Shown: piece by piece, positions 46,701 to 58,900 of the stretch | Position numbering within the stretch: position 1 is the first letter of the stretch | How the letters are laid out: each line of letters starts with the position of its first letter | Source: Laguncularia racemosa | Lineage: Eukaryota; Streptophyta; Magnoliopsida; Myrtales; Combretaceae | DNA: 64,000 nucleotides | Assembly: GCA_037954665.1 (NCBI GenBank) | Contig: JBBMOL010000132.1 | Location: forward strand, 868,001-932,000 | Reading direction: 5' to 3' | Position numbers and translations under genes: made by a program | Notes under the pieces: model-generated | What the model was told of the DNA's origin: nothing | Databases searched by the model: none | The model's input: only the letters and a program-made list of their open reading frames with translations

Positions 46701-49634
46701 GGCGATGTGATTTCTCGAGCAGCATTTGCTAGTAATTATGAAGAAGGTCAAAAAATATTTCTTCTTCAAAGGGAACAGAACGATCTCTTCTTCAAAATCC
46801 TTTATTTCGCCTTTATTCCTGGATGGAGGTACATATTTTTTCCCATTTACACGTTGATACATCATGCTATATTATTAACTGCCATATCTTATTTTACAAA
46901 ATTATCCATAAGTAGCACATTAAATACGCAATTCCTATGTTGCATTTAAATATTAAAGCTTTGTAATTGAAAGGCTAGCTTTGTTCTCACTCTTTGCATC
47001 TCCGAGTTATTAAGGATTATCCTTGATTTGCCGCCTGTGCTGAATTTGAAAACTGAACCATATAAATTTACTACCAAATGGACGCTTGGAGGGGACAAAT
47101 GATACAAGTAGAGTAAATCACTGTTTGAACTTTACCTTCTTTTTTTTTTTAACTAAGAAAATTTATTGCCTTCATTACTATTGAAAAGATGACATGGTAA
47201 TCATTCATCCATTGAAGTGAATAAAAGATGAAAAGGCTGTAACATTTGACACACAGAATTTTGCATGAGATGATATTTGGTATCTTCATCAAATAATAAA
47301 TATAATAATTTATACCATATTTATAAATTTAAACTTTTATATCATCTAATTGTGATGCTAATCTAAGAGAAAAAAAAAAAAAAAACTAAACTAAAACTAT
47401 CCCAACAAAATGCTTGTCCAGACAATGATTATACAATCCAAGCAATAAATTTAGCAAAAGCAAATTTAAAGAGCAAATTAAGCGATTGGTGTATGTGATA
47501 TTGGACCAAATACTCCTATCCTTAAATTGTTGTCCATCTATGATCACTTTTGTCGCATATTGTATAATATATGATCACAAAAAGGGAAAAAAAATACTTT
47601 TGTTAAATGTTTTTTTTTTTTTTTACGGTATGTGATTAGGGGTTCACAAATTGGATACATATGGAGATTAAAAAAGTTTGTCCTTTGGTATCAAACCTAA
47701 TTCATTCCAACATGTAGGTTCTTGCCAACTAAAATTAACAGGAGGTTGAAACAAATCAATGCCGAAATTAAAGCTCTAGTAAGAGGCATTATTAACACCA
47801 GAGAGAAAGCGATGAAGGAAGGAGAAGCTGAACACAATGACTTATTAGGTATCTTATTGAAATCAAATTCTAGAGAAATTCAAGAGAGTGGAAGTGGTAA
47901 AGGTATGACCATTGAAGAGGTGATAGATGAGTGCAAATTGTTTTACTTCGCTGGGCAAGAAACTACTTCAATGATGCTTGGTTGGGCAATGATTCTACTA
48001 AGCAAGCATGAGGATTGGCAAGTCAAGGCAAGAGAGGAGGTTCTACAAGTCTTTGGAAACAAGAAGCCTGACTTTGAAGGCTTACAACGCTTGAAAATTG
48101 TAAGTAATGCTTCGATTGTTTATTTGCATTGGCTTCATTGTATTGAAAATCATGTAGATGGACCGAATCACATGTTAGAGTTGTTTAGGAATTATCAAAA
48201 TTATAGCAACACCTTTAATTTCTAAAATGATACACATATACAGCTTGAAAAACGTTGTCACTGTAAAATTTGTTCTGTAACATAGCATCAAGTTAGTCAT
48301 TTTTATTAAGATGCGCCAGTAATAATTTTTTCAAGGTCAATTAATCCTCCTATTAATGATTTTGTCTTATTGATTCAGTTTACTTAGGCACTAAATTGGC
48401 ATTAAAAATAGTTAACTTATACTTGTGTATTGATACAAAAGACCGATATTACATTGCATTAGAAAAACAATTACACCTAGTTAACATTTTTTAAGGGGTA
48501 TAAGTATGGACTTTGAAAATTAGGGCGTTGTTGTAATTTTAGTATTTTTTGGGAGGTAAATTGCAAAATACCCCAATATGCCTTTTTTTTTTTTTATTAG
48601 AACAATGTTCTTCATATGCACTTAACCACATCATCTTTGAAATTGAATTTTTAGATCCCAAAATTTGCTTTTATATCTCTTCATAACCATCTTACCCTTG
48701 ATAAAAATCATAAAAAATGCCTTACTAAATTTGAAAAATGACATAGAATAAAATAGAGAAAACTCCTGTCTTTACCTTTTTGTTTTTTTTTTTAATATTT
48801 TGTTATAGTTAATGTTATTTTTATTTGTTATTATATTTTTGTCAAGGGCAAAAAAGTTGTATATGGATTTGAAAGCACTTTTTCATGATTTTCTTAAATG
48901 ATTAATTTTAATAATAAATGCTAATAAGTGCACATAGAGTTATATAATGGGTATATTTTTACAATTTATCATTTTAGGGTGCAATTGAAGCAAGTATAAG
49001 TGCAGTACTTTAAAAATTTGAGATGTTACCCTAATTTTAGTAGTATTTGAGGTACCTGAGATAAACTTCTTAAGTAGCAACATATGGCTTTAGTAGTGAA
49101 GTCTACATATCATAATTGTAACCTCCTCTTTTCTTGTGATGATTTGCTAGTAAATCCAAGTGCTCTTTCTACTCCTAAACCTCAATCGTGATTGTGTTTT
49201 TGCAGCTAAACATGATATTGAATGAAGTATTACGTTTATATCCACCAGGTGTGATGCTATATCGAACTGTCCAAAAAGCAACCAAAATAGGAAACATATT
49301 TCTACCTCCAGGAATACAATTGCTCTTGCCAACGCTACTTATTCACCATGATCAGGATCTTTGGGGTGGAGATGCGCTTGAGTTTAAACCAGAGAGGTTC
49401 TCTGAAGGAATCTCGAAGGTGACGAAAAATCGGCTCGCCTTCTTCCCTTTCAGTTGGGGTCCTAGAACTTGCATCGGCCAGAATTTCTCCCTAGTTGAAG
49501 CTAAAGTTGTTCTGGCTATGGTTTTGCAAAATTTCTCAATGGAGATATCTCCCTCATACAAGCATGCTCCAGTTACACTACTAACACTTCAAAACCAATA
49601 TGGTGCACCCTTGATTTTGCGTAAGATAGTCTAA
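43750..49634 (+). CDS. Cytochrome P450, CYP72A type (five exons)
   Basis: Exons are 43750-44026, 44493-44707, 46584-46828, 47718-48099 and 49206-49634, all with GT...AG introns and matching phases, giving 515 residues, the usual CYP72A length. Residues 1-22 form a membrane anchor, so the enzyme should sit on the endoplasmic reticulum and take electrons from NADPH-P450 reductase. Signatures seen are the I-helix AGQETT at 324-329, ExxR at 380-383, PERF at 435-438 and the heme loop FSWGPRTCIG with Cys 462. CYP72A enzymes oxidise diverse substrates (terpenoids, triterpenes, gibberellins), so the substrate cannot be told. The start of exon 3 (HVACVSCTSCEEMMNKW) has the family length, but the usual PAF-like residues are replaced. 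No stop or shift is seen. A related family such as CYP714 is less likely. Confidence 0.88.
44708..46583 (+). other. Intron 2 of the CYP72A gene, with foldback sequence
   Basis: This 1.9-kb intron is much longer than the others. AAGGCCATTTTAGCTT (45081-45096) is exactly inverted at 45341-45356, with AT-rich and GGCC-bearing sequence around it. This suggests an old MITE-like insertion of about 0.3-0.4 kb. No coding content was recognised in it. Confidence 0.55.
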
Positions 49635-49699
49635 GTTTTAATGTGCCGTTATTACCCTACATTCATAAACAATATATTAATTAGATAAATTAAAAAAAA

Positions 49700-49705
49700 A
49701 ATAAA
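49700..49705 (+). terminator. Possible polyadenylation signal of the CYP72A gene
   Basis: AATAAA stands 66 bases after the stop codon, followed by AT-rich sequence. Confidence 0.5.
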
Positions 49706-49719
49706 GCATTGAGTTATAT

Positions 49720-50960
49720 AGTAAATGTGAGTTGGATAGAGAAGAATTGTCTTGTGATGGTCATGTAGTGAGATGCATGTATCCATTGTTCTTGATAATT
49801 GCCGCATAGTTTCCTTTTTCTTATAATGAATTCCATATGTAATAATAATTGGGAAATTTTTTTACCTTTTATAGGTTTATATGTTGCACTTTTTGTCGGC
49901 ATCTATATACTTTTATAGAAAATTTTATGATTCAGTCACTCAAAATAATAGTACAAAATAGTCACTTTTTATTATAAACAATCTTATCTTACTATGATTG
50001 ATGATGTTTTACTATTAAAAAAATGTTAATAGTTTATAAATGGTTGTTGACAATCATTTTTATTATTAATAGGCCTTATTTTATTATAATTGAGATAATT
50101 TTACTATAATTATGATAAGTGACTATACTATTTAGTCGTTTTTTAGTGACTAGAGTATAGAATTCCCTTTATTATAAAATGTTATTATAATTTTATTAAT
50201 GCATTTATATTTATGCTAATTCTGGGAAGTGAAGGAGGTATGGTTTGAACTATACTTGAGTGGTGAGCCTTTGTTTATGTTCATAATTATGTAGTTCCAT
50301 TGATGAACCAAACAATAATATCAAACTGTTAGTATGATTACCAGGAAATCAGGATACCATAATGAAGTTGTCGAGCACTGAAAATTTGTGAACAATAAAG
50401 TATATTACTTTATTCTGAAGAGATTTATAGATAATCAAGATAAATATGAATTTATTCATTTATGCAAGTTGTGGAGGCATTTTACTAACATGTATATATA
50501 TTTACACCATATGGATAGTTAAATACGGAAATATTTATGAATTTTAAAGTACTAAAGATGTAACTAAGAAATAGCGATGTTAAAATTTTAAGTAATCAAT
50601 TAAGAATTTCGAAAACCTTTACTAAATTCGTGAAAAGCTATTAAATATAAAATAATTGCAAAATATAATGCTCTTTATGTAAAATATATTGTAAATTAAA
50701 CGTTTAGACGTAAGATTCTAATTTTTGAGACATATTCCAATATTCAATGGATTTTTACATCCATACATAATAGGAATATTATTAATTATGTTAAGATCAA
50801 GCACTTTCCTCCCATTAAAAGCTCAGCGCTCTTTTTTCTATGATGTGGCTGTCTAGCTAAATGGAATATGTAACGTGGACTTTGAAAGAAAAATTCCATG
50901 CCTTTATAAGGCTTACATGGCAATTGGCATTACATTTTCACTTGTAATCCTTCTTCACAG
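49720..50960. other. AT-rich spacer downstream of CYP72A
   Basis: No gene was recognised. Near 50880-50940 a phrase (AAAATTCCATGCCTTTATAA, GGCATTACATTTTCA) recurs imperfectly at 51095-51145, flanking the J-domain fragment. Confidence 0.45.
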
Positions 50961-51080
50961 GATGAAATCCGGTCACTTTATAAGAAGCTTGCACTCCGAA
51001 TCCACTTGAACAAGCGCATGACATCTGGCTCATCTTAATCCAAAGCCAATGCCAAGTTCTCATCTAACGTGGAATTAGAC
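50961..51080 (+). pseudogene. Fragment of a J-domain (DnaJ-like co-chaperone) exon
   Basis: After an acceptor-like TTCTTCACAG the frame reads DEIRSLYKKLALRIHLNKR. It then matches a spaced pattern (SG, a stop, A-x-A-x-F) found after the HPD motif in plant J-domain proteins. The defining HPD tripeptide is HLN (51003-51011) and a TAA replaces the expected Gln. Without HPD it could not stimulate Hsp70. Only about 35-40 residues remain, so it is a gene scrap, perhaps carried in by a mobile element. The J-domain match is by eye. Confidence 0.55.
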
Positions 51081-51186
51081 ATTTGAAAGCAAAAGTCCAT
51101 ACCATTTATAATGCTTACTTGGCATTACATTTTCATACTATCTCGTATCCGATCTGACTACCCCTTACATTTTTATAACCAATCTA

Positions 51187-51518
51187 ACTTAGCAAATTCA
51201 CAAGAATAGCAAAATAAATAAATATAATTATAGTTTAGTTATAATATGTTTAGTATATTAGGTGGATCCAATTTTCTCATCTCTTTATTAATTAAATTAA
51301 GAAAGGTTTATTTTAGTGGTCATTTCAATTTCATTATTAGTTTTAGTTAACTTTAGTATATATATTGTAATTTTTCCTGTGCTTAGATAATAATAAAATT
51401 GGTATTGGTTTGGTAATTAATTTAATCCTTGTGAGAACAACAACCCTACTCTTTCTATATTACTTGATTGATCAAGTATACTTGCTAGTATCCACATTTA
51501 TAAAATTTTCACGAATTA
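51187..51518 (+). repeat. Athila-like 5' LTR, 3' end only
   Basis: It matches 59546-59867 with scattered changes and one indel of about 25 bases. It ends ACGAATTA where the 3' copy ends ACGAATCA. Upstream of 51187 similarity stops at once. Confidence 0.75.
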
Positions 51519-51524
51519 AGTTTT

Positions 51525-51542
51525 TGGCTCCATTATTAAGGA
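51525..51542 (+). other. Athila-like primer binding site, eroded
   Basis: TGGCTCCATTATTAAGGA resembles the TGGCGCCGTTGCCGGGGA site common in Athila-type elements. Most of the differences are C-to-T or G-to-A changes. The position, six bases after the LTR, is as expected. Confidence 0.65.
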
Positions 51543-51712
51543 TTGAAATTATTATTAAACTGCTTTGATTCTGTTATCAGTCTAAAAAAAAAACTTTAGT
51601 TATTTTATTTGTTTTCTTGCTTTGATTTTAGTCATAGTTATTTTAGTTTCTTTTTATTTTTAAGATATTACGTTTGCTTCTATTTTCTCTAATAGGTGGT
51701 TAATGCGAAGTA

Positions 51713-53060
51713 GTAGCTTAAAACTTGTTTCATTTAATATAGAGATAGAGCGTACCTTCCATTAGTTATTAAGGGCGAATAGGAATCGAGTAAAGTTAGA
51801 GAATATTAAAATGAGAAAGGAAAATAATCAAGTGGTAGAGACTAGTAGAGCTTTATGAGAATATGCAATGCCTACATTTAGAGGTTTTGGGATTATGAGA
51901 TCAACTATTTAGGCCAATAATTTTTAGCTTAAACCTGCACTCATTGAGATGGTTCAAGTGAATCAATTTGAAGGATTACCACATGAGGGTCCTAATGAGC
52001 ACATTACATTGTTCTTGCAAATTTATGGCACTTTCAAGAGTAATGGTGTGTCGAATGATACAATCGAACTGAGACTTTTTTCTTTTTTTCTCTAAGTGAT
52101 AAGGTGAGAAGTTAGTTGAATTTAATGGTGCATGAGTCGATAACCACTTGAAACCTACTCCCTGAAAAGTTCCATCCAAGGTTCTTTCCATTTGCACAGA
52201 TTGAAAAACTTAGAAACAACATCACAAATTTTATTCAGGTTTAAGATGAATCACTTTATGATGCTTGGGAAAGCTATTAGGAAGCACTTAGGAAATGTCT
52301 ACACCATAGGCTACCTACTTTGCTCATAGTTCATATGTTCTATAATGGTTTGGGAGCTGCTTTTAGATCAATGGTGGACACTGTAGTAGGAGGTACATTA
52401 ATGAGCAAGTTAGGTGAGCAAGCATATGAATTGATTGAAGCTATGGCCTCTAATGCATATAGTTGGAAGAACAAAAGGACAAAACCTAAACCTGTAGTAT
52501 TGAATGAGATGGACTCAATTTCCAATTTGGTTACTCAAGTTGCATAACTCACTACACAGGTAAGTAAACTCACCACATCTAATTATTTTAATGTTAATTT
52601 AGTTATTTCTTATGAGTTGTGTGTAGGTCTACATGCTACTAATGAGTGCTTAGTAGAAAAACCATTTGCATCAACATCATCAAATGGTGCTCCTAAGCAA
52701 GTTAGTTTTGTCAATAATTTTCAAAGGAATAATCAATGACCTTATTTGAGCACATATAATCCTGGTTGGCAAAATCATCTAAACTTTTCATGGAGAAATG
52801 AGAATAATGTTTTGAGACCATCACCTAGATTCTAGAATCAAACACCAAGTCAAAATATACCATCTCAGCCAAAGCAATCAAATTTAGAGGAGCTTGTGAT
52901 AAGTTACATGTAAAAACGTGACACAATGTTGCAAAATCAACAAGCCGCTATTCAAAATTTAGAAGCACAATTGGGTTAGATGTCACAACAGTTGAGCAAT
53001 AGGCCATCGGGGTCTTTGCTAAGTAATACTAAAAGAATCCCAAGAGTGTGAATGCGATCA
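51713..53060 (+). pseudogene. Athila-like gag, broken
   Basis: A possible ATG at 51713 precedes REYAMPT-like and QLKPALIEMVQ-like text. Then come EGPNEHITLFLQIYGTFKSN, GVSNDTIELRLF, FHPRFFPFAQIEKLRNNITN, ESLYDAWESY and the open stretch 52320-52547 with MFYNGLGAAFRSMVDTVVGG and QAYELIEAMASNAYSW. A degenerate tail follows. Many stops sit at Gln, Trp and Lys codons. Confidence 0.78.
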
Positions 53061-53479
53061 TGTTTAGGAATGGTAGATAATTAGGAGAATCGAGTGAGGA
53101 AGAGAAAAAGCATGAGGAAGGGATAAAAAAGAAAGATCAAGGGAAGTAGAAATAGGAGGAATAAGAGCCCCAACCACCAAAGGTGAAACTGTATATTCCT
53201 TCAATTCCATTTCCTAGGAGACTGAAGCAACAATAGTTGGATGTTCAATTCGCTAAATTCTTGATGTTTTTATGAAGCTCTAAGTCAACATCCCATTCAT
53301 AGAAGCACTCTAGAGGACGCCATCTTATGTAAAATTCATGGAGTTGCTTACTAACAAGAGGAAGATTGATTATGCAAAGCTTGTGATGCCTATAAAAGAG
53401 TGCTCAATTATATCACAGAATGATCTATCTCATCTTCATAAAAAATAGAGAGAACAAGGGAGTTTCACTATTCCACGCA

Positions 53480-53770
53480 CCACTAAAAATTTTCATTTTA
53501 ATAAGGTACTTATTGATTCTAGTGCTAGTATTAATTTGATGCATGTCACTTTGCAACTTGCTGATCGAATCATCAAATATCTAAAAGGCATTATAGAGAA
53601 TGTTTTAATGAAGGTAGATAAATTCATATTTCTAGTTGTCTTTGTAGTCTTAGAAATGGAAGAAAATAAAAAGGTTCCTATGATACTTAGTAGACCATTT
53701 CTAACAACAAGTAAGGCATTAATTGATGTGGAACAAAGTAAGCTCACTCTAAGAGTAATGGATGAATAGG
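53480..53770 (+). pseudogene. Athila-like protease, active site changed
   Basis: VLIDSSASINLM replaces the usual D-[LS]-G-A-S, with Gly changed to Ser, followed by LQLADRIIKYLKGIIENVLM and a strand MILSRPFLTTSKALIDVEQS. The family normally has LGRPF at that strand. The stretch 53536-53769 is open, but the enzyme should be dead. Confidence 0.75.
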
Positions 53771-54149
53771 TTACTTTTAATGTTTCTAATGCTATGAAAC
53801 AATTTGATGATAATAAGTCTTGTTACACCATTGATGTGGTTAATGAACTTTTATCTAAGCTTGTGGAGGAGGAGATAGGTGTAGAGACTATGGAATCAAA
53901 CTTAAGAGATATTGATGAATGGAGTGATAATGTGTTGAAAGATGATTGCATTGAGTAAGTACCTAAAATTAGATGTAAACAATATGAGAAGCATGGCACT
54001 AGTAAGACAAAACCAATGCCATCAATTACAAAACCCCTAGTGCTTGAACTAAAACCTTTACCTAATCATTTAAACTATGATTTTCTTGGAATAGATGATA
54101 CACTGCCTATAATTATTTCTTCTTCTTTGACAAGTAATTAGGAGCAACA

Positions 54150-55620
54150 GTTGTTAGATGTTCTTAGAAAGCATAAGGAAGCAATTGGGTGGACGATAGC
54201 AAGCATTAAAGGAATTAGCCCTCTAATATGCACTTATAGAATTTGGCTAGAGAATGAATGTAAACCTACAATACTACTATAGAGGAGACTAAACCCAACA
54301 TTAAAAGAGGTAGTGAAGAAGGAGCTACTCAAACTCTTTGACGCAGATATTATTTATCCTATCTCTAATAGTAAATGGGTTAGTCTTGTATACATTGTTC
54401 CAAAGAAAGGTGGTATGACTGTGACTCACACTATAATAGGTTGGAGAGTTTGTATAAATTGTAGAAAATTAATTGATGCCACCTGAAAAGATCCCTTTCC
54501 TCTTTCATTCGTGGACCAAGTGTTTGAGAAACTTGCAGAGCATGAGTATTATTGCTTTTTAGATGGTTATTTTGGTTATAATCAAATTCACATAGCCCTA
54601 AAGAATTAGGAGAAAACCATATTTACTTGCCCTTGTGGCACTTTTTCTTTTAAGAGAATGTCATTTAGTTTATGTAATGCACTTGCTACATTTTAAAGGA
54701 ACATGATGGCTATTTTTCAGATATGATTGAAGATTTTATTGAAATTTTTATAGATGATTTTTCTGTCTTTGGAACTTCTTTTGATGCATGTTTAAAAATT
54801 TTGTCATCTGTACTTAAGAGATATAAAGACACATATTTGACTCTTAATCGGGAAAAATGCCATTTCGTGGTGAGAGAGGGAATTTTGTTTTGAGTCACAA
54901 AATTTCTATAAGAGGTATTGAAGTTGTCGGGGCAAAAGTGGAGATTATTAAGAAGTTGCCACCACTCGCTTCAATAAAAGGAGTCAGGAGCTTTTTATGA
55001 CATGTTGACTTCTACAAGAGATTTATCAAGGAATTCTCTAAAATCTCTAAACCTCTTTGTAACTTATTGATGAAAGATGCTCCTTTTGTTTTTAATGATG
55101 AATGTTTGCGGGCATTTAATCTTTTAAAGGAAAAGCTCACCTCTGCACCCATGATAGTTACACTAAACTGGGAGCTTCCTTTTGAGATCATGTGTGATGC
55201 CAATGACTTTGCTAAAGGAGTTATGCTAGGGTAAAGGCGAGGTAAGTTATTTTAGGTTATATACCATGCCAATAGAACCTTGAACAAGGCATAAAGGAAT
55301 TATGCCACAATTGAAAAAGAACTTTTAGCTGTTCTATTTGCTTGTGGTAAATCCCAGCCTTATTTAATTGGTTCTAAATTCATAGTGTATATAGGACATG
55401 GTGCACTTAGATATCTCCTTGCTAAAACTGATGTTAAGCTTAAGTTAATTCGTTGGATTCTACTACTACAAGAATTTGATATTGAAATTAAGAATAGGAA
55501 AGGTACTAAAAATTTGGTGGCAAATAGTTTATCCCACTTAGAAATTGATTGTGCAAAGCCACCAATTAATGAAACATTTCCTAATAAACAATTGCATGCA
55601 ATAGATGTTCAAGAATTACC
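54150..55620 (+). pseudogene. Athila-like reverse transcriptase and RNase H, broken
   Basis: Text in order: KHKEAIGWTIASIKGISPL, RRLNPTLKEVVKKELLKL, YIVPKKGGMTV, GWRVCINCRKLIDAT, FLDGYFGYNQIHIA, IFIDDFSVFGTSFDACL (54740-54790), NREKCHFVVREGI. The RNase H parts RTLNKA, YATIEKELLAVLFACGK and LRYLLAKTDVKLKLIRWILL, LQEFDIEI follow. A frameshift near 54715 separates RT motif A from the catalytic box, and further shifts and stops follow. It would copy the element RNA if intact. Confidence 0.82.
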
Positions 55621-56839
55621 TTAGTATGTTGATATTGTAAATTATTTAGTTAGCAAAATAATTCCTTATGGTATGAGCTATCAACAAAAGAAAAAAAAAA
55701 TTGCATGATGTTAAATTTTATATTTGGGATGAGCCATACTTATTTAAATGCTGTGCTAACCAAATAACTTGACAATGTGTACCTAAATCTAAATAATCTA
55801 GCATTTTACAGCATTTTCATTCTTAAGAAACATGAGGACATTTTAGAGTTGAAAGAACTGCAACAACAATTTTATCTTTGGAATTTTATTGGCCTAGTTT
55901 GTTTAGTGATAGTAGAAAATTTATTATGTCATGTGCTCAATGCTAGAGAATTGCAAATACATCTAGGATACATGAATTACCACTAAACAATATTTTGGTA
56001 ATAGAGCTTTTTGATATGTGGAGAATTGATTTCACGGGTCCTTTTCCCTCATCTTTTTCAAATAAATACATCATTGTGGCTATGGATTATGTTTCAAAAT
56101 TGGTAGAAGTTGTTATTTTACAAACAAACGATGCCCAAGTTGTTGTAAAATTTTCATTTTAAATTCTCTTATCTAAATATGGAGTTACTCATAAGATTGC
56201 TACCTTTTATCATTCACAAACTTCTAGTCAAGTAGAGGTGTCAAATCTAGAATTAAAGCATATTCTAGAAAAGATTGTTAGTGCATCTGGAAAAGATTGG
56301 TCATTAAAACTTGATGATGCATTTTGGGCTTATAGGATAGCTTTTAAGACACCTATAGCATGTCCCCTTATAAAAATGTTTTTGGTAAATCATGTCACAT
56401 ACTCGTAGAGCTTGAGCATAAGGCATATTGGGTCATAAAATTCATTAACTTTGATATGCGGGCTATAGATGAAAAGTGGTTGCTCCAACTTAATCAATTG
56501 GCTAAATTCAAAGATGAAGCATATGAGAATGCTGGCATCTATAAAGGAAGAGCAAAGAGATGGCATGACAAGAACATATTGAAATGAGAGTTTTTACTTG
56601 GATAGAAGGTTTTATTATATAACTCTTGCCTCAAATTGTTTTTAGGTAAGTTGAAGTCACAATGGTCTGGACCATTTGTTATGACTAATGTTTTTCTCTA
56701 TAGTATCGTTGAATTAAAAACTGAAGATAACCGCACTTTTAAAGTGAATGGTCATCTTCTCAAACATTTTTATGAAATGGAATACATTAGTAGAAACACA
56801 AACATTGTTGACTTAGGAAATCCTACTCCAAGAAATTGA
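55621..56839 (+). pseudogene. Athila-like integrase, broken
   Basis: Recognisable parts are the zinc-region remnant near 55800-55950, MWRIDFTGPFPSSFSNKYII with the first Asp, SKYGVTHKIATFYHSQTSSQ, then LELKHILEKIVSASGKDWS. The C-terminal part is MSPYKNVFGKSCHILVELEH, RAKRWHDKNI and SQWSGPFVMTNVF, ending at 56839. The core DDE region is damaged by substitutions and shifts. Confidence 0.75.
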
Positions 56840-57070
56840 AAAATTAGGTTAATGGCTATAAACTAAGTGTTTTATGGGAGGCAACCCACACATTTTCTTT
56901 ATGAGTTGAAAATAAAATTTAAAAAATAATAATAATTTTAAAAAATTATCGATTATCCTCATTTGCATTTTTCTTTGTTTTTCTTTCTATTCTTTTTTAG
57001 GTTGTTTGACTTAGTCAACCAAGCTTGAATAAGAAAAAGAGCAATCAAACCAACACCCTAAGGAGAATTC
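56840..57070 (+). other. Start of Athila-like 3' region
   Basis: A non-coding AT-rich stretch follows integrase. No envelope-like ORF was recognised. Confidence 0.45.
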
Positions 57071-57108
57071 TTTCATCATCATCATCGTCATCATCATCAT
57101 CATCATCA

Positions 57109-57143
<35 letters not shown>
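57071..57143 (+). repeat. Compound microsatellite (TCA)n then (TTA)n
   Basis: A run of TCA triplets with one TCG passes into TTA triplets, about 73 bases in all. The two halves differ by C-to-T. Confidence 0.9.
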
Positions 57144-57146
<3 letters not shown>

Positions 57147-58250
57147 ATTGAGGACAACGTTGGTTTTAAAGTGGGGGGTGAATACAAGATACCGCATGAT
57201 AGAAATTGCATGATTTAAATAATTAGCTTATTCTTGTTTCTTTTTGCATCAAGTTGTAACTTTGTGCTATTTTTTTTTTTCAATTTTACACACAATTTTG
57301 CCTCATTTATTTATTTTTGGTGAACTTTTACCACTTTGAATAAAATAATGAAATCTTTAAAGGACAAGGTTTCACACTTTTTAAACTTTAGGTCTAAGAC
57401 CTTGATTGAGGCAACATTGTTTATGAAAGATTAGTCATGTGAATTTTATGGATTCACTTTATTGTATGCTCATTCCTAGGAAATTTTTGAAAGATATGAA
57501 AGTTTCTTATACTTGTAATCAAATAAAGTTTTTTCTTAGTTATCTTTCTTAAAAATAAAATTGGGGGGTAACAAATTAAAAAAATAAAATAATAATAATA
57601 AATAAAATAAAATGAAATATGATAATAATAATAAAAGTGATAATTCTACTCCAATGTCTTGAGATTTTAACTCAAGTTATGAGTATTTCTAAGCCTTAAC
57701 CTCAAGTACTTTTTACCTTCCCTAAGGCATTCGAGTAATAAAAATCCACTTAGCCAAAAGGCAATAGTATGACACTCAATTTAAATAAAAATAAAAGTCT
57801 AGCAATGGGCCTTGCTAACTCGAGTAATTAAGTCCGGAGGGTACCTTTCGAAGAATAACACCTATTGTCTTGAGTGATGAGCCTAGGAACATCGACCTAA
57901 AGTTTGTTACATGGGTTAAGAGAAAAGTTGGAGAAAACTAGACTTAAAAAAAAAATAACAAAGCCCTCCTTTTAATAGAGAGATTATTGAGATTGAATTG
58001 ATGAAATATACATAAGTATTAGAGTTTGAATATTTGATGAAATCGAATATGACGTGTCTACAATTTAGTTCAAATTTATTAAAGTGTATATAATTTTCTT
58101 GAGTGGGTTAATGTTAAACTCAATTTAAGAATAATGAACTTTAGTTTTAAATTTTATGAAAATCTTGCATTACTTAGATTAATTATTTTAGTCAAATAGT
58201 TTAAGTGTTATTAGGACATAATATAGAAAGGTTGAGCAAATATTTTGAGT
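57144..58250 (+). other. Athila-like 3' untranslated region
   Basis: ACATTGAGGACAACGTTGG followed by AAAGTGGGGGG (57146-57178) resembles a purine-rich landmark seen after integrase in Athila-type elements. A second G run (TTGGGGGG) is at 57560-57568. Either could be the polypurine tract; the LTR start could not be fixed. Confidence 0.5.
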
Positions 58251-58630
58251 AATAAAGTTGCCAGTACCTCCATTGATTAAGGATGCAAAAGTGATTCATG
58301 TGATTGTGTTAATTTTGTTTAGATCATGTAAGAGAGATGAACTAGTATAAGTGTAATATGATACTTTTTTCTTAGTTTGAATTGAATATATTTTGCTTAA
58401 GGGTAAGCAAATTTTAAAGTTGTGATCAATTGATAAGTTATACATTTATATATTTTTATCTAATTTTTTTATTACGCTTACATGTATATTTTTATATTTT
58501 TAATAAGAAAAATATACATTTAAAATTTAATTGTGGAAGCCAACAATTTAAAATACAATACCACGGTCCGATAAAAAATTTAAGTTGAAGTTTACGTGCC
58601 ACATAACAAAAAGTAATTAGGTGTTCTTTT

Positions 58631-58900
58631 AATATATATATATATATAAAGAAAAACAACTTGGGCCCAAAAAAAACCAAAAAAAAAAAAAAACAAACAA
58701 AAGAACTAACGGAGAGGCGGCCAAAAGAACGAAGTAAAAAAAGAAAACAAAATAAAGAGAAGGGAGACGAGGAGAGAGCCAGAAGGGACAGAAGAGGAAG
58801 GAACGAGAAAAAAAGGACGAAGACGGAAAGGGACGGAGAGAACGAGGGAGACAGCGAGAGAAGGACAAGAATAGAACCAAGAACATCTACAACACGAACA
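58631..58900 (+). promoter_or_regulatory. Possible LTR promoter: TATA run and purine-rich segment
   Basis: AATATATATATATATATAAA (58631-58650) is followed by a long segment of almost only A and G on the plus strand with AGAGGCGGCC and GGGAGACGAGG. In the other elements here a TATA box is likewise followed by a purine-rich leader, so this may be the U3/R part of the Athila-like 3' LTR. Confidence 0.4.

Noticed and set aside
46596..46949. Reading the third P450 exon through to 46949
   Set aside because: The donor AG|GTACAT at 46828/46829 keeps the conserved IPGWRF junction and phase with exon 4; the extension is intronic.
57011..57213. Open frames with runs of Ser, Leu, Ile or Met
   Set aside because: They translate the (TCA)n/(TTA)n microsatellite.
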